DNA of 64,000 nucleotides, from assembly GCA_013146195.2 (NCBI GenBank), contig CM028378.1:88284295-88348294 (forward strand), written 5' to 3'. The translations under genes and the position numbers were made by a program. This stretch comes from Codonopsis lanceolata (lineage: Eukaryota; Streptophyta; Magnoliopsida; Asterales; Campanulaceae). Every line of letters starts with the position of its first letter. Within the stretch, counting starts at the first letter, position 1. The notes below the pieces were generated by a model. The model saw nothing but the letters and a program-made list of their open reading frames with translations. It made no database searches and was not told the DNA's origin. This document shows positions 1 through 11,419 of this stretch, piece by piece.

Positions 1-370
1 ACCATTAACCCTTAATCTTTTTATTTTATTGAAACTGTTGTGAACCTTAGCCATCCGGTGGAAAAATCTGGTATTCTTGCCCCCTTCCCACAGCCATAGG
101 GTTCTCGATTTCTGCCTCCAACTGATTTCTTCGCTAAACAAAAGTCTCTTAATTTCCAGATTTAACTCTACTCTGCTTCTGTCTTCATCAGCCCCCAACC
201 TACCCTCACTCTCCAAAAGATCTAATCTGCTGATTTCATCCATAACCGCTTTCATTCTAGATTCAATCTTCCCAAAAATCTCCCTGTTCCACACTCTGAG
301 ATCCGCCTTAAGCAACTTCAATTTTCTGGCAATTCTGAAACACGGTTTCCCTGTTCCACAAAATCTCACT
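1..370 (-). pseudogene. LINE (L1-type) ORF2 fragment, open at left window edge
   Basis: Read on the minus strand, about 120 codons stay open to base 1 and run off the window. The visible protein contains RVWNREIFGKI followed by a charged helical stretch and then SRTLWLWEGGKNTRFFHRM. This pattern is typical of the linker between endonuclease and reverse transcriptase in plant L1-type LINE ORF2. An in-frame TGA lies just upstream (near 375-380) and no endonuclease is seen, so the piece is a truncated relic. It lies downstream, in gene sense, of the L-arabinokinase exon 1 and could sit inside that gene's first intron. Family assignment rests on recognised sequence style only. Confidence 0.7.
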
Positions 371-2163
371 GTCGGTTTTCATTATCTGCCTTTGATTTTC
401 AAAATATCTTATCTTTAGCAGACTTACTCTTCGAAGATATTTTCTTTTACAACCAAACAAATGAGTGTTGTAGTTTACTAACCACTTTTAAGAAGTATCA
501 ATCTATTTACTTCAGCTTACACTGGGGATACTATGGTTTATCAACGTCCCTGGTCATTCTTGTTAGCATTGCACTAGTTAGTTGCCATGCATCAGAGAAA
601 AAAAGAGCATCTTTCTATAAAAAGAATTCAGAAAGTGTTTTGAATGATAGAATTTGAGTGAGCAATTCAAATTAAAAAAAAAAAAAACTTTCTCTAACTC
701 AAATTCTAAGACATGATTTTCATACTCCCAAACATGGCTTCAATATATTCTTTAAGGGAAAAAAAATGTACTTATGTCAATAGTAATTAGGTAGGACCCC
801 AAAACCAAGTCTACATATCGACACATAGATTTTGACATGGATACAAAAATGATGGGCATGTTTGGATTCACAGTGTAGTGGCTGGTTTTGAAGTTCAAGT
901 TTTTTTTTATTAATGACTGATGGTAAAGTATAAGAGAGATAGAAAGAATGCGCGTTGCACCAGAGAGAGAAAGTCCAAAACCACAAACCAAACCACTAAA
1001 CAGCAAAGGAGACCAAACAATTTTTATTTTTTGTTTATGATTATGATAATAAAAGGACGCTCATTTGAGACAGAGATAATACATGTTTCATACACTTTGG
1101 GTTTGTTCTCCTTTGCGATTTAGTGTCTCGGTTTGAAGTTTTAGACTCTCTCTCTCTCTCACACACCTATTTTTCCTTCAAAAAAAAAAAAAACACTCAA
1201 TACTCCAAAGCCAAGCCACTATATCACGAAGCCAAACACAACCTTTAGTTTTAGTTGGGTATCCCAATTTTGAGCATCATAGAAAATGTTGGGTTTTCTA
1301 CTGCAATTAAAGCAATTCCCTTTTTGTTTGTCATTTTACCTTTTTCTGTTCTCCTTTCCCAGAGAAGTACAAGTAGGAAAGATTAAGTATAAAGTCAAGT
1401 AAATCGGGTGAAAGGCGCAACGAAGAAAGACAACGAGTGGAAAGAAAATAAGGAATGTTTGTGCAAATGATAGAGTAGTGAACATAGTTTGTGGTTTTAG
1501 AGTACAAAGTGGTAGTTTTTAAAAAATAGACCGACAGTTTTTTTTTTTGGGGCGAAATCACCATTGTCGACCCTTGAAAGGAATCATCGTTCCTCGGCTT
1601 GAAAACCAAGATTCAGTCTCATTTAGTCTACTAAAGGTAAAAAAATGTGTGGTTAATGAGTCACCCATTTCACTTTACTCTGATTCTCAAAACATGATCT
1701 TACTTTTGTTTTGGTGAACTTTCAAAGAGTTCGACTTAAAAATTAAATATAATAGATTTTCGAGTCTATTGCATTAAATTGCAGAGTTGTGCTTTAGAAA
1801 AAATTGTTTCAAATAGCTATAACAAAAAATTGTTTCTGATAGCTTTGCTCTAACGCAAATTCCATGGCATGAACTCCATACTCCTAGTCGTAGCATCGAT
1901 TTATTTATAGAAAAAAATTGCATAGCATCAATGTAATAATTAGGAAGAACCCATAAAGCAAGTCTACGTATGAGAAAATATTGAGTTTTCTTGGGATCAA
2001 AGTCTACTTCTTTTGAGCAACTGAGTTTCAAAAAGGCTGCCACCTCACCCACATGAAGGCTGTCTATTGGGTTCTAACCACCATAGGCATACCAGCAGGC
2101 AGCAGACCACATAGAAAGTTAGAAACTAGTACTACTGAATATTCAATCAAACTCACTTTAACT

Positions 2164-2186
2164 TATATATATATATATATATATAA
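2164..2186. repeat. (AT)n microsatellite
   Basis: Uninterrupted TA dinucleotides, about 11 units, just downstream (gene sense) of the L-arabinokinase exon 1 splice donor. Confidence 0.9.
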
Positions 2187-2272
2187 TGATCATATGATAA
2201 TAAAAAATACAAAAAATAATCAATCAAAAATGATCATAAAAATCAAAACAAAAAATATTTCTACAGGGGAGA

Positions 2273-2331
2273 ATTCCATTCAATTATAATCAGAAAGAAC
2301 CCATTCCATTCAATTATAATCAGAAAGAATC
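2273..2331. repeat. 29-bp direct tandem repeat, two copies
   Basis: Two back-to-back copies of a unit beginning CATTCCATTCAATTATAATC and ending CAGAAAGAA. They lie in the proximal part of the putative L-arabinokinase intron 1. This looks like a recent tandem duplication. Confidence 0.85.
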
Positions 2332-2393
2332 CAAATGGCTGATCAAACGGAAAAAGAAAAAAATTGAGTGAAGAAAAGAGGTAGCAGAAGAAC

Positions 2394-2501
2394 CTCAACA
2401 ACGCGAGTGGCATGGCCGAAGCCATGACCGGTGACATAGTAAGCAAAGACGAGATGATTCCTTGATGCTGACACTTGATCGTCCCCATCCTCTATCCTCA
2501 T
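2394..2501 (-). CDS. ARA1: L-arabinokinase-like protein, exon 1 (N-terminus only)
   Basis: L-arabinokinase phosphorylates free L-arabinose to arabinose-1-phosphate in the cytosol, allowing salvage of sugar released from cell walls and glycoproteins. The exon encodes 36 residues, MRIEDGDDQVSASRNH followed by LVFAYYVTGHGFGHATRVVE. The latter is the hallmark start of the glycosyltransferase-like N-terminal domain, with a glycine/histidine-rich loop. The ATG at 2501 is chosen because upstream in-frame codons lack ATG and the length gives a clean phase-0 exon ending GAG before a GT donor at 2393-2392. The C-terminal GHMP kinase domain is not in the window; the next exon must lie left of base 1, or only a fragment remains. 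Identification is from a short but very distinctive motif. Confidence 0.72.
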
Positions 2502-2720
2502 TCTCCCTCTCCCTCTCACACTCACTGCGTGTAATGTGTATGTGTGTGTGTGTCTGTGAGAAATTGGGTTTATTAGTAGTACGGAGGAGCAATTGGAGAA
2601 AAAAAGAAAAGACCGAAGGACTCGGAGGAGAGTTAGTTGGCTGACGCCTCACGAATGTGTCACTCTTTATCTTTTTGTTACAGTATTTGTGTTATATATA
2701 TATATATATATGCGCATTAA
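2502..2720 (-). promoter_or_regulatory. 5' UTR and proximal promoter of the L-arabinokinase-like gene
   Basis: Upstream of the ATG (minus strand) the sequence becomes pyrimidine-rich in the sense direction, with CT/GT-rich stretches and a (GT)n tract near 2537-2555, typical of plant 5' UTRs. A run of TATATA repeats at about 2693-2711 lies about 190 bp upstream of the ATG and could serve as a TATA region. No transcription start can be proved. Confidence 0.4.
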
Positions 2721-4062
2721 ATTGTAAACTACCCTCCTCAAACTATTCTCCGTTATCGAAAAACGACCCTCAACTAGTTTCTGTTATCAATTTATCGTCT
2801 TATCAAAAATAATCCTTGATCCTCTTGAACTATATTTTGTAACTTTGTTATTGGATTTTTCCTCGAAATTATTTTGTCCTGCTATAAACTTTGGGTAAAC
2901 TTAAAAAACAATCTTTGAACTATGTATTATATAGATATCTTACCCCTGATCTTCCAACCCAAGTGAGTCGGTCCATTGACTCAGTTGAGCTATTGAAGCT
3001 AACATAAATGGCATAAAGACAATGACACCTTTGTGACAATTCCCTCATGTCAAAAACCTACACATACACACATCCTCTATGAGCTCTTGCTCTTTCTACC
3101 TAAAAGCCATTGGCGATACTCCTCTCATCATTATCGATGCCACTGAATCACCACCGCAAAACACCAAACTTTTCATGTGATGCTCACACTCGTCCAGTTG
3201 AAAAGTTATAAAAAAAATTATGTAAAATTTTAAAAGTACTCTTATGATCGAGAATTATTTCAAAATAGAATAGTAAACTCGTCGATCCCTAGTTGTAGTA
3301 AAAAAAGGTTAAGGGGGTGAGTAGTTTTTCAGTCGTACAAGTTCTCTGCAAACGTTCATGCTGCTAGTTTCACTAGTTTTCTCACAATTATATTCAATCA
3401 CTTAAAGAATAACCTAATACACGCTCCAAAGTTCTTTAAGTGCATCTCAACACTTAATTATATATAAATTTACAAAGTCAAATCTTATCTCTCTCTTTTG
3501 TCTAACTCTCTATTCTCTTCTACGTTGATGTTATATTCGTTCTTATTGAGACACTAAGTTACGTGTGGAAAGTTAAAAAACTAAGCAAAAATCAAAGAAA
3601 CTTAATTTGAATCAAAAATAATAAATTAGATTAGTCATAATGCATTGTTCGACTTGCATGTTTAATTTTTCATCTATTTTAACCCAGGTCAATGACGAAA
3701 CCAAATAAAGAGTCAAGTAATAGTTTAGGGGGTGACGTGAAAACTCAAAATAGTTAAAAAAGGGTTTGTTGTAATACAATCTATTTGTTAGAGAGAGTTA
3801 CGCAATTTCTTGTTTGCCAACGTATTGTTGCGTCAAGATATGGAAGTTTGTTTCAAGTCCTTTTCAGTTTCCTTATCCAGTTATCCTTTTGTCTGATTTG
3901 ATTGATTTGGTTGTTTTGCTTTATTGGATTTCTTTATTCTTTATATAAAGGAGATCAATAATAGTTCCCTGTCTATCTCATGATGACTCCAACTCTTAAC
4001 TTATTTGGTTTCGGTGAAACGTCTTAACATTTTATTACCCACTCGTTCTTAAATACTCTTTA
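2721..4062. other. Intergenic DNA without recognised gene
   Basis: AT-rich sequence with stop codons in all frames. The first 150 bp (TGTAAACTACCCTCC and CTCAACTAGTT blocks) resemble one end of the Mutator-like MITE type seen complete at 20812-21335. No other gene or RNA signal was seen. Confidence 0.4.
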
Positions 4063-4486
4063 CTAGTACTTTTATCCGTGTCGATAACACGGCGCCAGTA
4101 TATTTCAAATATTTCAAATTACAAAACTTACGATTTTTTTATATACAAAGTTGCGTGCATAATATTGGTGGGTTTGGTGGATGAAGGATTAGCGGCCACC
4201 AACCGTAAATAGTGGGGGGAGTTGGAGAGAGAGTGGGATAGTTACTCAATCGCCGTTCACACATTTAAACTTAAAAAGTGATAATGACCGTATGATCTTA
4301 GTAAATGAATCAATCTCAGCCGCTCTTTATCTTTTGTTAATTGTAAACGTGCGACTATTTTTTTTCCCTAAGGGGGGCATAGGAAGGGATCGAACCTGAG
4401 ACCTCACGCTTTGTGAAGCCTCATGTCTACCACTGGGCCATTCCTTAGGGGCAAACATGTGACTATGAGCTGTATTATATTATAGA
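4063..4486 (-). mobile_element. Non-autonomous Helitron
   Basis: On the minus strand the element starts TCTATAATATAATACAG after an A and ends CTAG before a T, the usual Helitron termini and A/T target. Eleven bp inside the 3' end is a 6-bp-stem hairpin, CCGTGT-loop-ACACGG (plus 4077-4093), the Helitron terminator. The body shares the segment starting GGTTTGGTGGATGAAGGATT with the copy at 9875-10522 and its inner 5' part with that at 8111-8357. It carries no helicase gene. A SINE sits inside it at 4357-4452. Confidence 0.75.
4357..4452 (-). mobile_element. Compact tRNA-derived SINE (copy 1) inside the Helitron
   Basis: On the minus strand the 96-bp insert carries a Pol III box A (TGGCCCAGTGG) and box B (GGTTCGATCCC), followed by a short tail ending in eight A residues. 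It is flanked by a 12-bp target duplication, AAACGTGCGACT at 4345-4356 and AAACATGTGACT at 4453-4464 (two mismatches). The sister Helitron at 9875-10522 lacks the insert, which defines the empty site. The 5' end begins CCCCTAAGG. Related copies are at 14254-14373 and 14676-14743. Confidence 0.8.
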
Positions 4487-5245
4487 TGTTTCACTCAAAG
4501 AGTCCCCATTTGAAAAGTCTTATTATTAAGGGATATATTAATGTTATTAAAATTAGTCATAATTACAAAACTAGTTAAGTACAAAAAATATGGTTACAAC
4601 ACATGGTGGATGATAGATATGAAATATTATAGAAATTGTAAGCATAATTTTTTAAAGTGAACTCTTAGAGTGAAACATCTTAAAATAGTATAGTGGACTG
4701 GATTCTTTATATGAAACGAGGGAAGTAACTATTTTAACGGATTGCTTATTAAATAAATTTTTTGATGTATATTTTTATTTTTTGAGAACCGTATTCATAG
4801 AACTTTTGTGCATGAATTATGTGTTTTATGGTTTTGAAAAAAAAAATACATTAATTTTCATTTGATAAACAATCACTTTGGCTTTAAAAAATCAAAACAC
4901 GACAATTATTTAGCATCGAATTGATTTTTTTGTGTTAAATAAAAACCAATCCATCCATTCTAAAAAATATTGTCTTTAGCTCCTCTTGGTTTGTCCCAAA
5001 ATAATAGTCTTATTTCTAAAAAAAAAGTACTCCATATGTTCCTAAATAATTGTCACACATTCTTTTTTTTTTTTTGTTTGAAAATAATTTTCATGTTTTT
5101 AAATTATTATTTTTCAGAAAACACTTTTACCACCTTACACTTATTTTTTTCAACTTTAAATATGATTGCACATACAAAGGTTTTAAAGAAAAACTATAAA
5201 TTATATCAATATTTAATATAGTCAATTAATGTCTTTTAATATGTA
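4487..5245. other. Intergenic DNA with degraded MITE-like sequence
   Basis: Around 4487-4730, inverted fragments of a CACTCAAAGAGTCCC-type end suggest an eroded Stowaway-like MITE. Around 5028-5075, CTCC...TTCCTAAATAATTGTCAC resembles the 5' end of the Stowaway at 14442-14666, without a clear partner. No gene is visible. Confidence 0.35.
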
Positions 5246-5705
5246 CTAGTCTTTGTGCCCGTGCTAATGGTACGGCGCGAGTAGGGGAGGATGTCAGTAC
5301 TGGAGGGTGTCAATATTTAAATAAATCAATATATGTTTTAATCATGTTTCAAAAAAGTCTAAAATAACAAATTGAAAATGAAGACTTCTCGATAATCAAT
5401 TAAAACATTATGATCATTCAACAGTGGAGTAAAAAATTAAAACTTTTATTTGTAATTTTATTTAAGAAAACATATGCGGTACCTTGTTAGATTTTATTTA
5501 TTTGTAATTTTTTTAAGGAAACATAGGCGATATCTTTTTAGATTTTATTAATAGAAATAAAATTACAAATTTGAGGAGGACAACCAGCTTTGCCCTTATA
5601 CAATTAATAATATTTCATTAAAATATAAACTTTTTTAACACATACACCAAGGGTATTAATTTTTTAAACCTTTTTTTAACCGCGTAACATGTTTTATATT
5701 ATAGA
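5246..5705 (-). mobile_element. Non-autonomous Helitron
   Basis: On the minus strand it begins TCTATAATATAAAAC after an A (5706) and ends CTAG before a T (5245). A terminal hairpin CCGTAC-loop-GCACGG lies just inside the 3' end (plus about 5260-5277). Terminus sequence and hairpin spacing match the Helitron at 4063-4486, but the interior differs. No coding capacity. Confidence 0.65.
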
Positions 5706-8110
5706 TTTATTGTGGAAGATAGACACTAAACAATTAATATCTCTTTTTTATGTTGGTATAAAAAAGTGACTATGTGTTTAATGAAAAGTGTATTTTATAT
5801 TTTATACATATTATTAACAACGTAAAAAATCGGAAGAATTCTAAATTAGTAATTATACATATTATTACTTATTCTATTTTTTAAAAAATAAAATAAAAAC
5901 AGTTTATCTTTTAGAGTGGTCTTAATAACATAAAAAATTGGAAGAGTTCCCAATTAATGGTTATACATATTCTTAGTTAAACCAAAAATTTTCCAAAAAA
6001 GATAATACCCATTTTAAAACCCAAACCACCTAAAGAAAAACTCAATAAATTGTGTTTTAGACATTTTTTTTTAAAATGGTTAAACAAAAAAAGATGAATC
6101 CACCCTTCTTAACAGCATTAAAAATCGGAAGAATGTTTTATACACTCAATTTAAATTATTATTATCACTTCTATTGATTTAAATTGACTATTTTTCAATT
6201 TAAAATTTTAGTATTTTTCTTAACTTTGTAAATAAGACAACATAAAAAATAATTATTTTTATTCTTAAATAGGAATATAAGACAGCAATTAAGAGTCATG
6301 AGCATCCAATTTAGTCGTCCAAAATTATTACAATAACTCAATGGTTATGATCTCATCAATTTGTTCCCACGTGGCCACCTTCGAGGCATCAAAATTGCTG
6401 TCATTTCAAGTTCATAATAACAAATCCAATTAAATCAGCCAAATACAAATCCAATTAGAAAGAAAAAAAATCTCATATAGGAGTACCAGATAATAGTTTT
6501 ACAAATTACAAACATATAAAATAAAAAATAATAATATTTTTTTGAAACAAATGTTATTTTTAAGAGGTTTAATAAGATATTGGGGGCTTAAGATTCTAAT
6601 AAATAAATCCGAACAAAAGAAAAATTGATTCGAAAAACCAAAGCAAATTAGAACTCATAGTCACATGATGAATCTTAAGCTTAATAAACCTCATCTAGAA
6701 AGATTTAGGCTCTATTCTGTAAATCATTAACACAATTGTTCTTCCATTAGAAAAACCCCCAAAAAGTTGTTAAAAGCAGCTACATTAGCTGTTAAGACAA
6801 CTTTCAAATATATAATTAGAGAATAAATTATTAATACTACAAATTACAGTTACAACTAAATTATCCAGAAAATAGATTCAACTTTCAAAATTAATCATAC
6901 AGCCCTTACTCGCCATAGCCCAGTCGGCCATTTTCCCCCTTTATTTCTCAAACCCGACACCATCTCCATCTCCCTCGCTCAAATCTGTTCAATCCCAGCT
7001 GACATCCCTTCATCTTCTCCGGTGATTTACCATGCCGCCCATCTCCTTCGCCTTCTCTATTCTTTCGCCGGCCATTAAGTTCACCCCCTCCTACCAATTC
7101 AACCCCTTCATCCAACCACCACTGCCCCCAGTTCATGTAAGGATCAGCCCCACTCATTACCAGTTAGAGCGCCGAAATAACAGCTAATCGACAGCTTCTA
7201 ATTTCCAGCTTCATCTATGATGCTGCTTTAACTGAAACAGAGGGGAGAGAGAAGCAAGGGAGCGAAGGGGAACGACTAGTTGGAGCGCCGAAATAACAGG
7301 CAATCGACGGCTATGTGCTGTGGAGCAGAACTCGGCAAGAATGGTGGGCTATAGAGAGGGCGAAGATGGTGAGGTTGGTGACTGGAGACAATGGCGACGT
7401 GAGAGATAGATGAAGCGGGCAGATGAGGACAGGAGGACGGAGATTTCACCGGTGGCTATGACGGATTGGGGGATGTCGGCAAAATTAAGGCAAGTACGTC
7501 AAAGGGTTTTGAAGATATAACTCGTACGATAACCGCAACAGCCATGAACAAATAAATAAATATGCAACATACTTCAGTAGCGATAACAATTAGCATCGTC
7601 TGCGGTCTCTAGTCTCCAGGCTCCAACTCCAGTCCTGTCTAACTTTAAGACACAACCCTCCCCCCTCTCTCTTTCTTTTTCTCGTCCTTTCTTCTCTTTC
7701 TTGACTGTTCCTCTCTCCACCGTCCTCACACTCTCTTTCTCTTTCCCTTTCCCTGTCCCCTTTTGTTTTTGTTTTATTCTCCAAATTGGAAATATAAGGT
7801 TTTATACAAACAATTACAAAGGGGAGTAATATTTGCAGAGAAATGGAATATATAGATCAATTACCTCTGTCTTTAAAACCGGCTCCATCAATTCTTTCTT
7901 CCTTTCCCTCTAATAAAAGCCTTGAAGAACCGAGTGCCCAAGATATATATTAACGGGATACTATGTGCTTTGTATATATAACGAAAGATTCACAAAATCA
8001 ATAATATTAAAACTGATATAGGATAGACGTATAAGGACTCTATTTATCACCATACATAAACATAGTTAATTAGGACTCTTCTTGGGCTTGTAATTAATGT
8101 AAGTGGTGCG
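5706..8110. other. Intergenic DNA with short diverged duplications
   Basis: There are three related blocks with the core AAAATCGGAAGA near 5825, 5935 and 6118; the first two are about 108 bp apart. GC-richer sequence at 6900-7500 contains a direct repeat (GAGCGCCGAAATAACAG at about 7168 and 7281). A pyrimidine-rich tract lies at 7640-7760. Open frames there are compositional and show no domain. Confidence 0.45.
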
Positions 8111-8357
8111 GTTAGGAATCTTCTTGATAGTCCTGATTCAGGGGGATTTTGGAGAAACCGTAGGGAGTTGGAATCGTATAGGGAGGGGGGACGCAGAAGG
8201 GGAAAAGTTGTGCGGGGACACGGCTAACTGTCGTTCACACATGTGTCATGCGGAATAAATTACAGCCGTTTGATATAAGTAAAAATAATCAATCTCAGCC
8301 GCTCTTTATCCCAAGTCAATTGCGAGCGTGCGAGACTGAGCTCTATTGTATAGTAGA
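8111..8357 (-). mobile_element. 5' portion of a Helitron of the same family
   Basis: On the minus strand it begins TCTACTATACAATAGAG after an A (8358). It continues through blocks shared with 4063-4486 and 10311-10522 (for example AATCAATCTCAGCCGCTC in plus orientation, 8289-8306). No matching 3' hairpin with CTAG was located, so the left border is approximate. Confidence 0.5.
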
Positions 8358-8535
8358 TGTTGAGTCAAATATAACGATTTTTTAGGAGCAGAACGAGTAA
8401 TCATTTTAGCATAGGGTGGGGATATTAGCAACCACATGCCACAATATATACTTCATACACACATTTTCTTCATAAATGTCATTTTATATATATGTAGAAA
8501 TGGGTTGTATAAAGTATATATTAGGGTGTTCCTAA
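8358..8535. other. Short intergenic segment
   Basis: AT-rich, no gene. Its last eight bases, GTTCCTAA, are the target duplication of the following hAT element. Confidence 0.5.
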
Positions 8536-9148
8536 TAGAGATGAGCTTGGTCCGGTTCGGTCCACTTTTTTTGAAAAACTGAGAGAGCCAGGACCAGACC
8601 AATAGTCTGGTTCTTAAAAAATATAGAACCAAGACCAACCCAATATGTTTAAGAACCAATACATTGGTCCGGTCCAAAACCAATTGAAGACATACGAGAA
8701 CCAGGACCGGATCAATACGATACGTATCTTTGATCAAGAGGATAACTAGATTTTCTAAAAAAACAATGATCAATAATCAAATTATGTTCTTCCTTCATAC
8801 AACATTTTGTTGGGTTCGTTGCTCTTGTGAAAATAAACTAAAGGTAAAAATAATTACTTCCAAATTAATAAAGAGAAATGAAAAAGAAAGTTGTAAGGAA
8901 ATTTATTGCAAGTCATCTTCCTCTCTGATCCCCTTATGGTTAATTTAATTAATTTACATGTAACAATCTTTTAAACTAAAAATGTTTGGAATCACAAAAA
9001 GAGGCAGAAAATTAATTAATAGGGAAGAACAATGTTTTCCCTCATTATTTTCTCTTTAATCAAATAAGGAAACTTGGTTGAATATTGAATCAAATTATTA
9101 TATATTTTCTTTAGGTTGTAAGTTGTATCCCTTTTATTATCTTCTTAT

Positions 9149-9221
<73 letters not shown>

Positions 9222-9436
9222 ATATATTAGTATATTACATATAATAAAATAATAATAAATACACATTGGTCCGGTTCTGCGTTTTTGGTTTCTGGAACCG
9301 GGGACCGACCCAATTGTCCGGTTCTATAAAAATTCAGATCCAGACCAATCCAAAGTATTGGTCCGATCCATTTTTGACTGGTCTGGTTTGATTCCATTAG
9401 TCCAGTCCGGTTCTGAAAAACTTCTGCTCACCCCTA
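8536..9436. mobile_element. Non-autonomous hAT element (MITE-like, 901 bp)
   Basis: Perfect 8-bp target duplication GTTCCTAA (8528-8535 and 9437-9444) flanks imperfect inverted ends, TAGAGATGAGC... and the inverse of ...GCTCACCCCTA. Subterminal regions are dense in GGTCCGGTT / GGACCGGA-type motifs on both strands. The centre holds a long (AT)n tract. No transposase is encoded. Confidence 0.85.
9151..9216. repeat. (AT)n microsatellite inside the hAT element
   Basis: About 33 uninterrupted AT units in the middle of the 8536-9436 hAT element. Confidence 0.95.
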
Positions 9437-9444
9437 GTTCCTAA

Positions 9445-9874
9445 CCCCACTCTTTAGTATAACTTGAAGCTCAAATGCAGTGGGACCCACTATTATAGTA
9501 GAAAATCAAGAATAAAATGAATAAAAATACATTTTTAAATAAAGATTAGAAAGAGGACATGATTTTTAAATTGAAAATAAGATGAATTATGAAGTCTCGT
9601 ATCTTCCATTAGTCACCCCCTTAGGGGTTATAGAGTACCGTTGCTACATTAGTTAATTAATAATTTAATATCTACACATTATCCATATCCCATTTAAGTC
9701 AAATGTGTTTATCCAAATCCACAGTATCTAACTTGATTTTTGTAACGAACTCAATCTTGAAGATATAAAATATTAATGAAACCCAAAATTAAATTAAATC
9801 ATTCGGACAAATTTTTTTGTACTACCCTAATTAGTTTTGGTTATAATGAGGAATCAATTTCTCTTGTATATTCA
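9445..9874. other. Intergenic DNA
   Basis: AT-rich, no supported gene. A CCCCCTTAGGGG block near 9617-9629 resembles the end of the compact SINE but has no box A or box B beside it. Confidence 0.4.
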
Positions 9875-10522
9875 CTAATACTCTTATTCGTACCAATGGC
9901 ACGGTGCCAATTTGTGAATTTATCAATAAATGAAGCAGATAATGTGAAAATGAATTAATATTTACTTATAATTTGTCTAAGTTAATTATGATAATAGTTA
10001 AAAAGAAAAAAAAACAAATATTTCAAATTACAAAACTTACGATTTTTTAAAAAATTTATTTGTATCCGAAATTGCGGGCCGAAAAAAAATTAAATTGATT
10101 AAGTTAATTACGATAACAATTAAAAAGAAAAAAAAATAAAATAGAAATATTCAAAACTTAGACATAAAATTAAATTGGGATTCAGTTTCAAAATATAAAT
10201 TGATTAAGTTAATTACGATAACAATTAAAAAAACAAATATTTCAAATTACAAAACTTACAAATTTTTTAGTATAAAATTGATTAATTAATTAATATATCG
10301 AAAAGAAAAGGGACGTGAGTTTGGTGGATGAAGGATTAACGGCCACCAACCGTAAATAGTGGGGGGAGTTGGAGAGAGTGGGTAGTTGCTCAACCGCCGT
10401 TTACACACGTGAACTCAGGGAGTGATAATGATCGTAGGATTTCAGTAAATGAATTAATCTCAGCCCCTAAATAGCTTTAGTCAATTGCACATGTGCGACT
10501 ATGAGCTGTATTGTATTATAGA
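9875..10522 (-). mobile_element. Non-autonomous Helitron (copy without SINE)
   Basis: On the minus strand it begins TCTATAATACAATACAG and ends in TTAG before a T, with a CGTGCC-ATT-GGTACG hairpin just inside the 3' end. It shares its 5' third with the Helitron at 4063-4486. Its interior holds three direct copies of a block containing TTAATTACGATAACAATTAA, or a close form of it (about 9983, 10102 and 10209). The 3' end is slightly degenerate (TTAG rather than CTAG). Confidence 0.65.
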
Positions 10523-11013
10523 TAGTGTGTATTTCTCTGTTTCGAGTAAAGAGTCCCTGTTTGAAAGTCAATTTTTTTAAGAAGATAACACTTTTAATAG
10601 CTTATTAATAATAAAATGACAATTTTATATCTTAATTTTTGAAATTAGACTTTTTAAGTGAAACATACAAAATGAAATAGTAGATTATTTGTCCGGAACG
10701 GAGGTAAGGTAGTAGTTATCTATGCATTATTGAGACTACAAATAATTATATTTGTTGGGCCAAATTACTTTCCCCCCCCCCCCAAAGTTTACACCAAATC
10801 TCACTTTACCACATAAACTAAGGTTTGTCTCATTTTAGCACTCAAGGTTGTCATTTGTCTCATTTAAACCCCTTCTATCTGTTTCCGTTTGAATGAAGAC
10901 GTTAAATCGCACGTGGTCTTCCACGTGCTGGGTATTTTTTGTATTTTTCCCTTTCATCTCTCTCCCCTCAAACCCACTACTATCTCCTACACATTCAAAC
11001 CCACCACCATTAT
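10523..11013. other. Intergenic DNA with MITE-like remnants
   Basis: A weak Stowaway-like pair (CGAGTAAAGAGTCCC near 10543, GGAACGGAGG near 10694) and a C-rich run (about 10773-10784) followed by a half MITE-like segment to about 10950. No gene. Confidence 0.35.
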
Positions 11014-11259
11014 TTTGTCCATACATTAATTTCTAAAAGACAACTTACAATTTTATAGTAGAAATAGATAGATAGATAGAGATAGAATTTACTAATTTGA
11101 CATTATCATTTATTATAATAATTTTTTTATTATTATTCATGAAATTGATTAGCAAATAATAAATTATTTATTTGACCTTATTCAATGAGGAGTGATTTAT
11201 TAAACATTATTTTTATACAAATATTGTTTTTTATCATGATAAATTTACTTGTTTCTCCT

Positions 11260-11409
11260 TGTTGATTGAAGAAGAAGAGAAGAGTTTGTAGAAGTCGTAA
11301 CCTAAATCACGGTTAGGCAGAACTATATATATGTTTGTGATAACAAATATTACACCAAGACCCCCCAAACATATACCTTATACCAACTAAACCCTTAATA
11401 CTTCTAACA
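11260..11409 (-). repeat. 3' LTR of truncated Copia element
   Basis: A 150-bp segment with TG...CA ends (minus strand TGTTAGAAG...CAATCAACA). It directly follows a polypurine tract TTAGGGGGAG on the minus strand (plus 11410-11419). Comparison with the surrounding tandem-repeat unit shows that the array sequence is interrupted at about 11259. Confidence 0.75.
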
Positions 11410-11419
11410 CTCCCCCTAA

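Larger units (their letters stand above)
371..2393. other. AT-rich intronic or intergenic DNA
   Basis: No supported gene. If the L-arabinokinase gene is intact, this is part of its first intron. It contains a CT-rich microsatellite near 1145-1168 and a diverged duplicated segment (about 775-835 against 1928-1985, sharing AAGTCTAC and nearby blocks). No next exon of the arabinokinase was found here on the minus strand. Confidence 0.5.

Noticed and set aside
77..418. 113-residue plus-strand open frame
   Set aside because: It is antisense to the LINE ORF2 fragment on the minus strand and has no domain.
4365..4452. Possible genuine tRNA gene on the minus strand
   Set aside because: Box A and box B are present, but the acceptor stem does not pair, and target duplications with an A tail mark it as a SINE.
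7590..7784. Arg/Glu-rich minus-strand open frame
   Set aside because: Translation of a pyrimidine-rich low-complexity tract.
9617..9629. CCCCCTTAGGGG block as another compact SINE copy
   Set aside because: No box A, box B, A tail or target duplication beside it.
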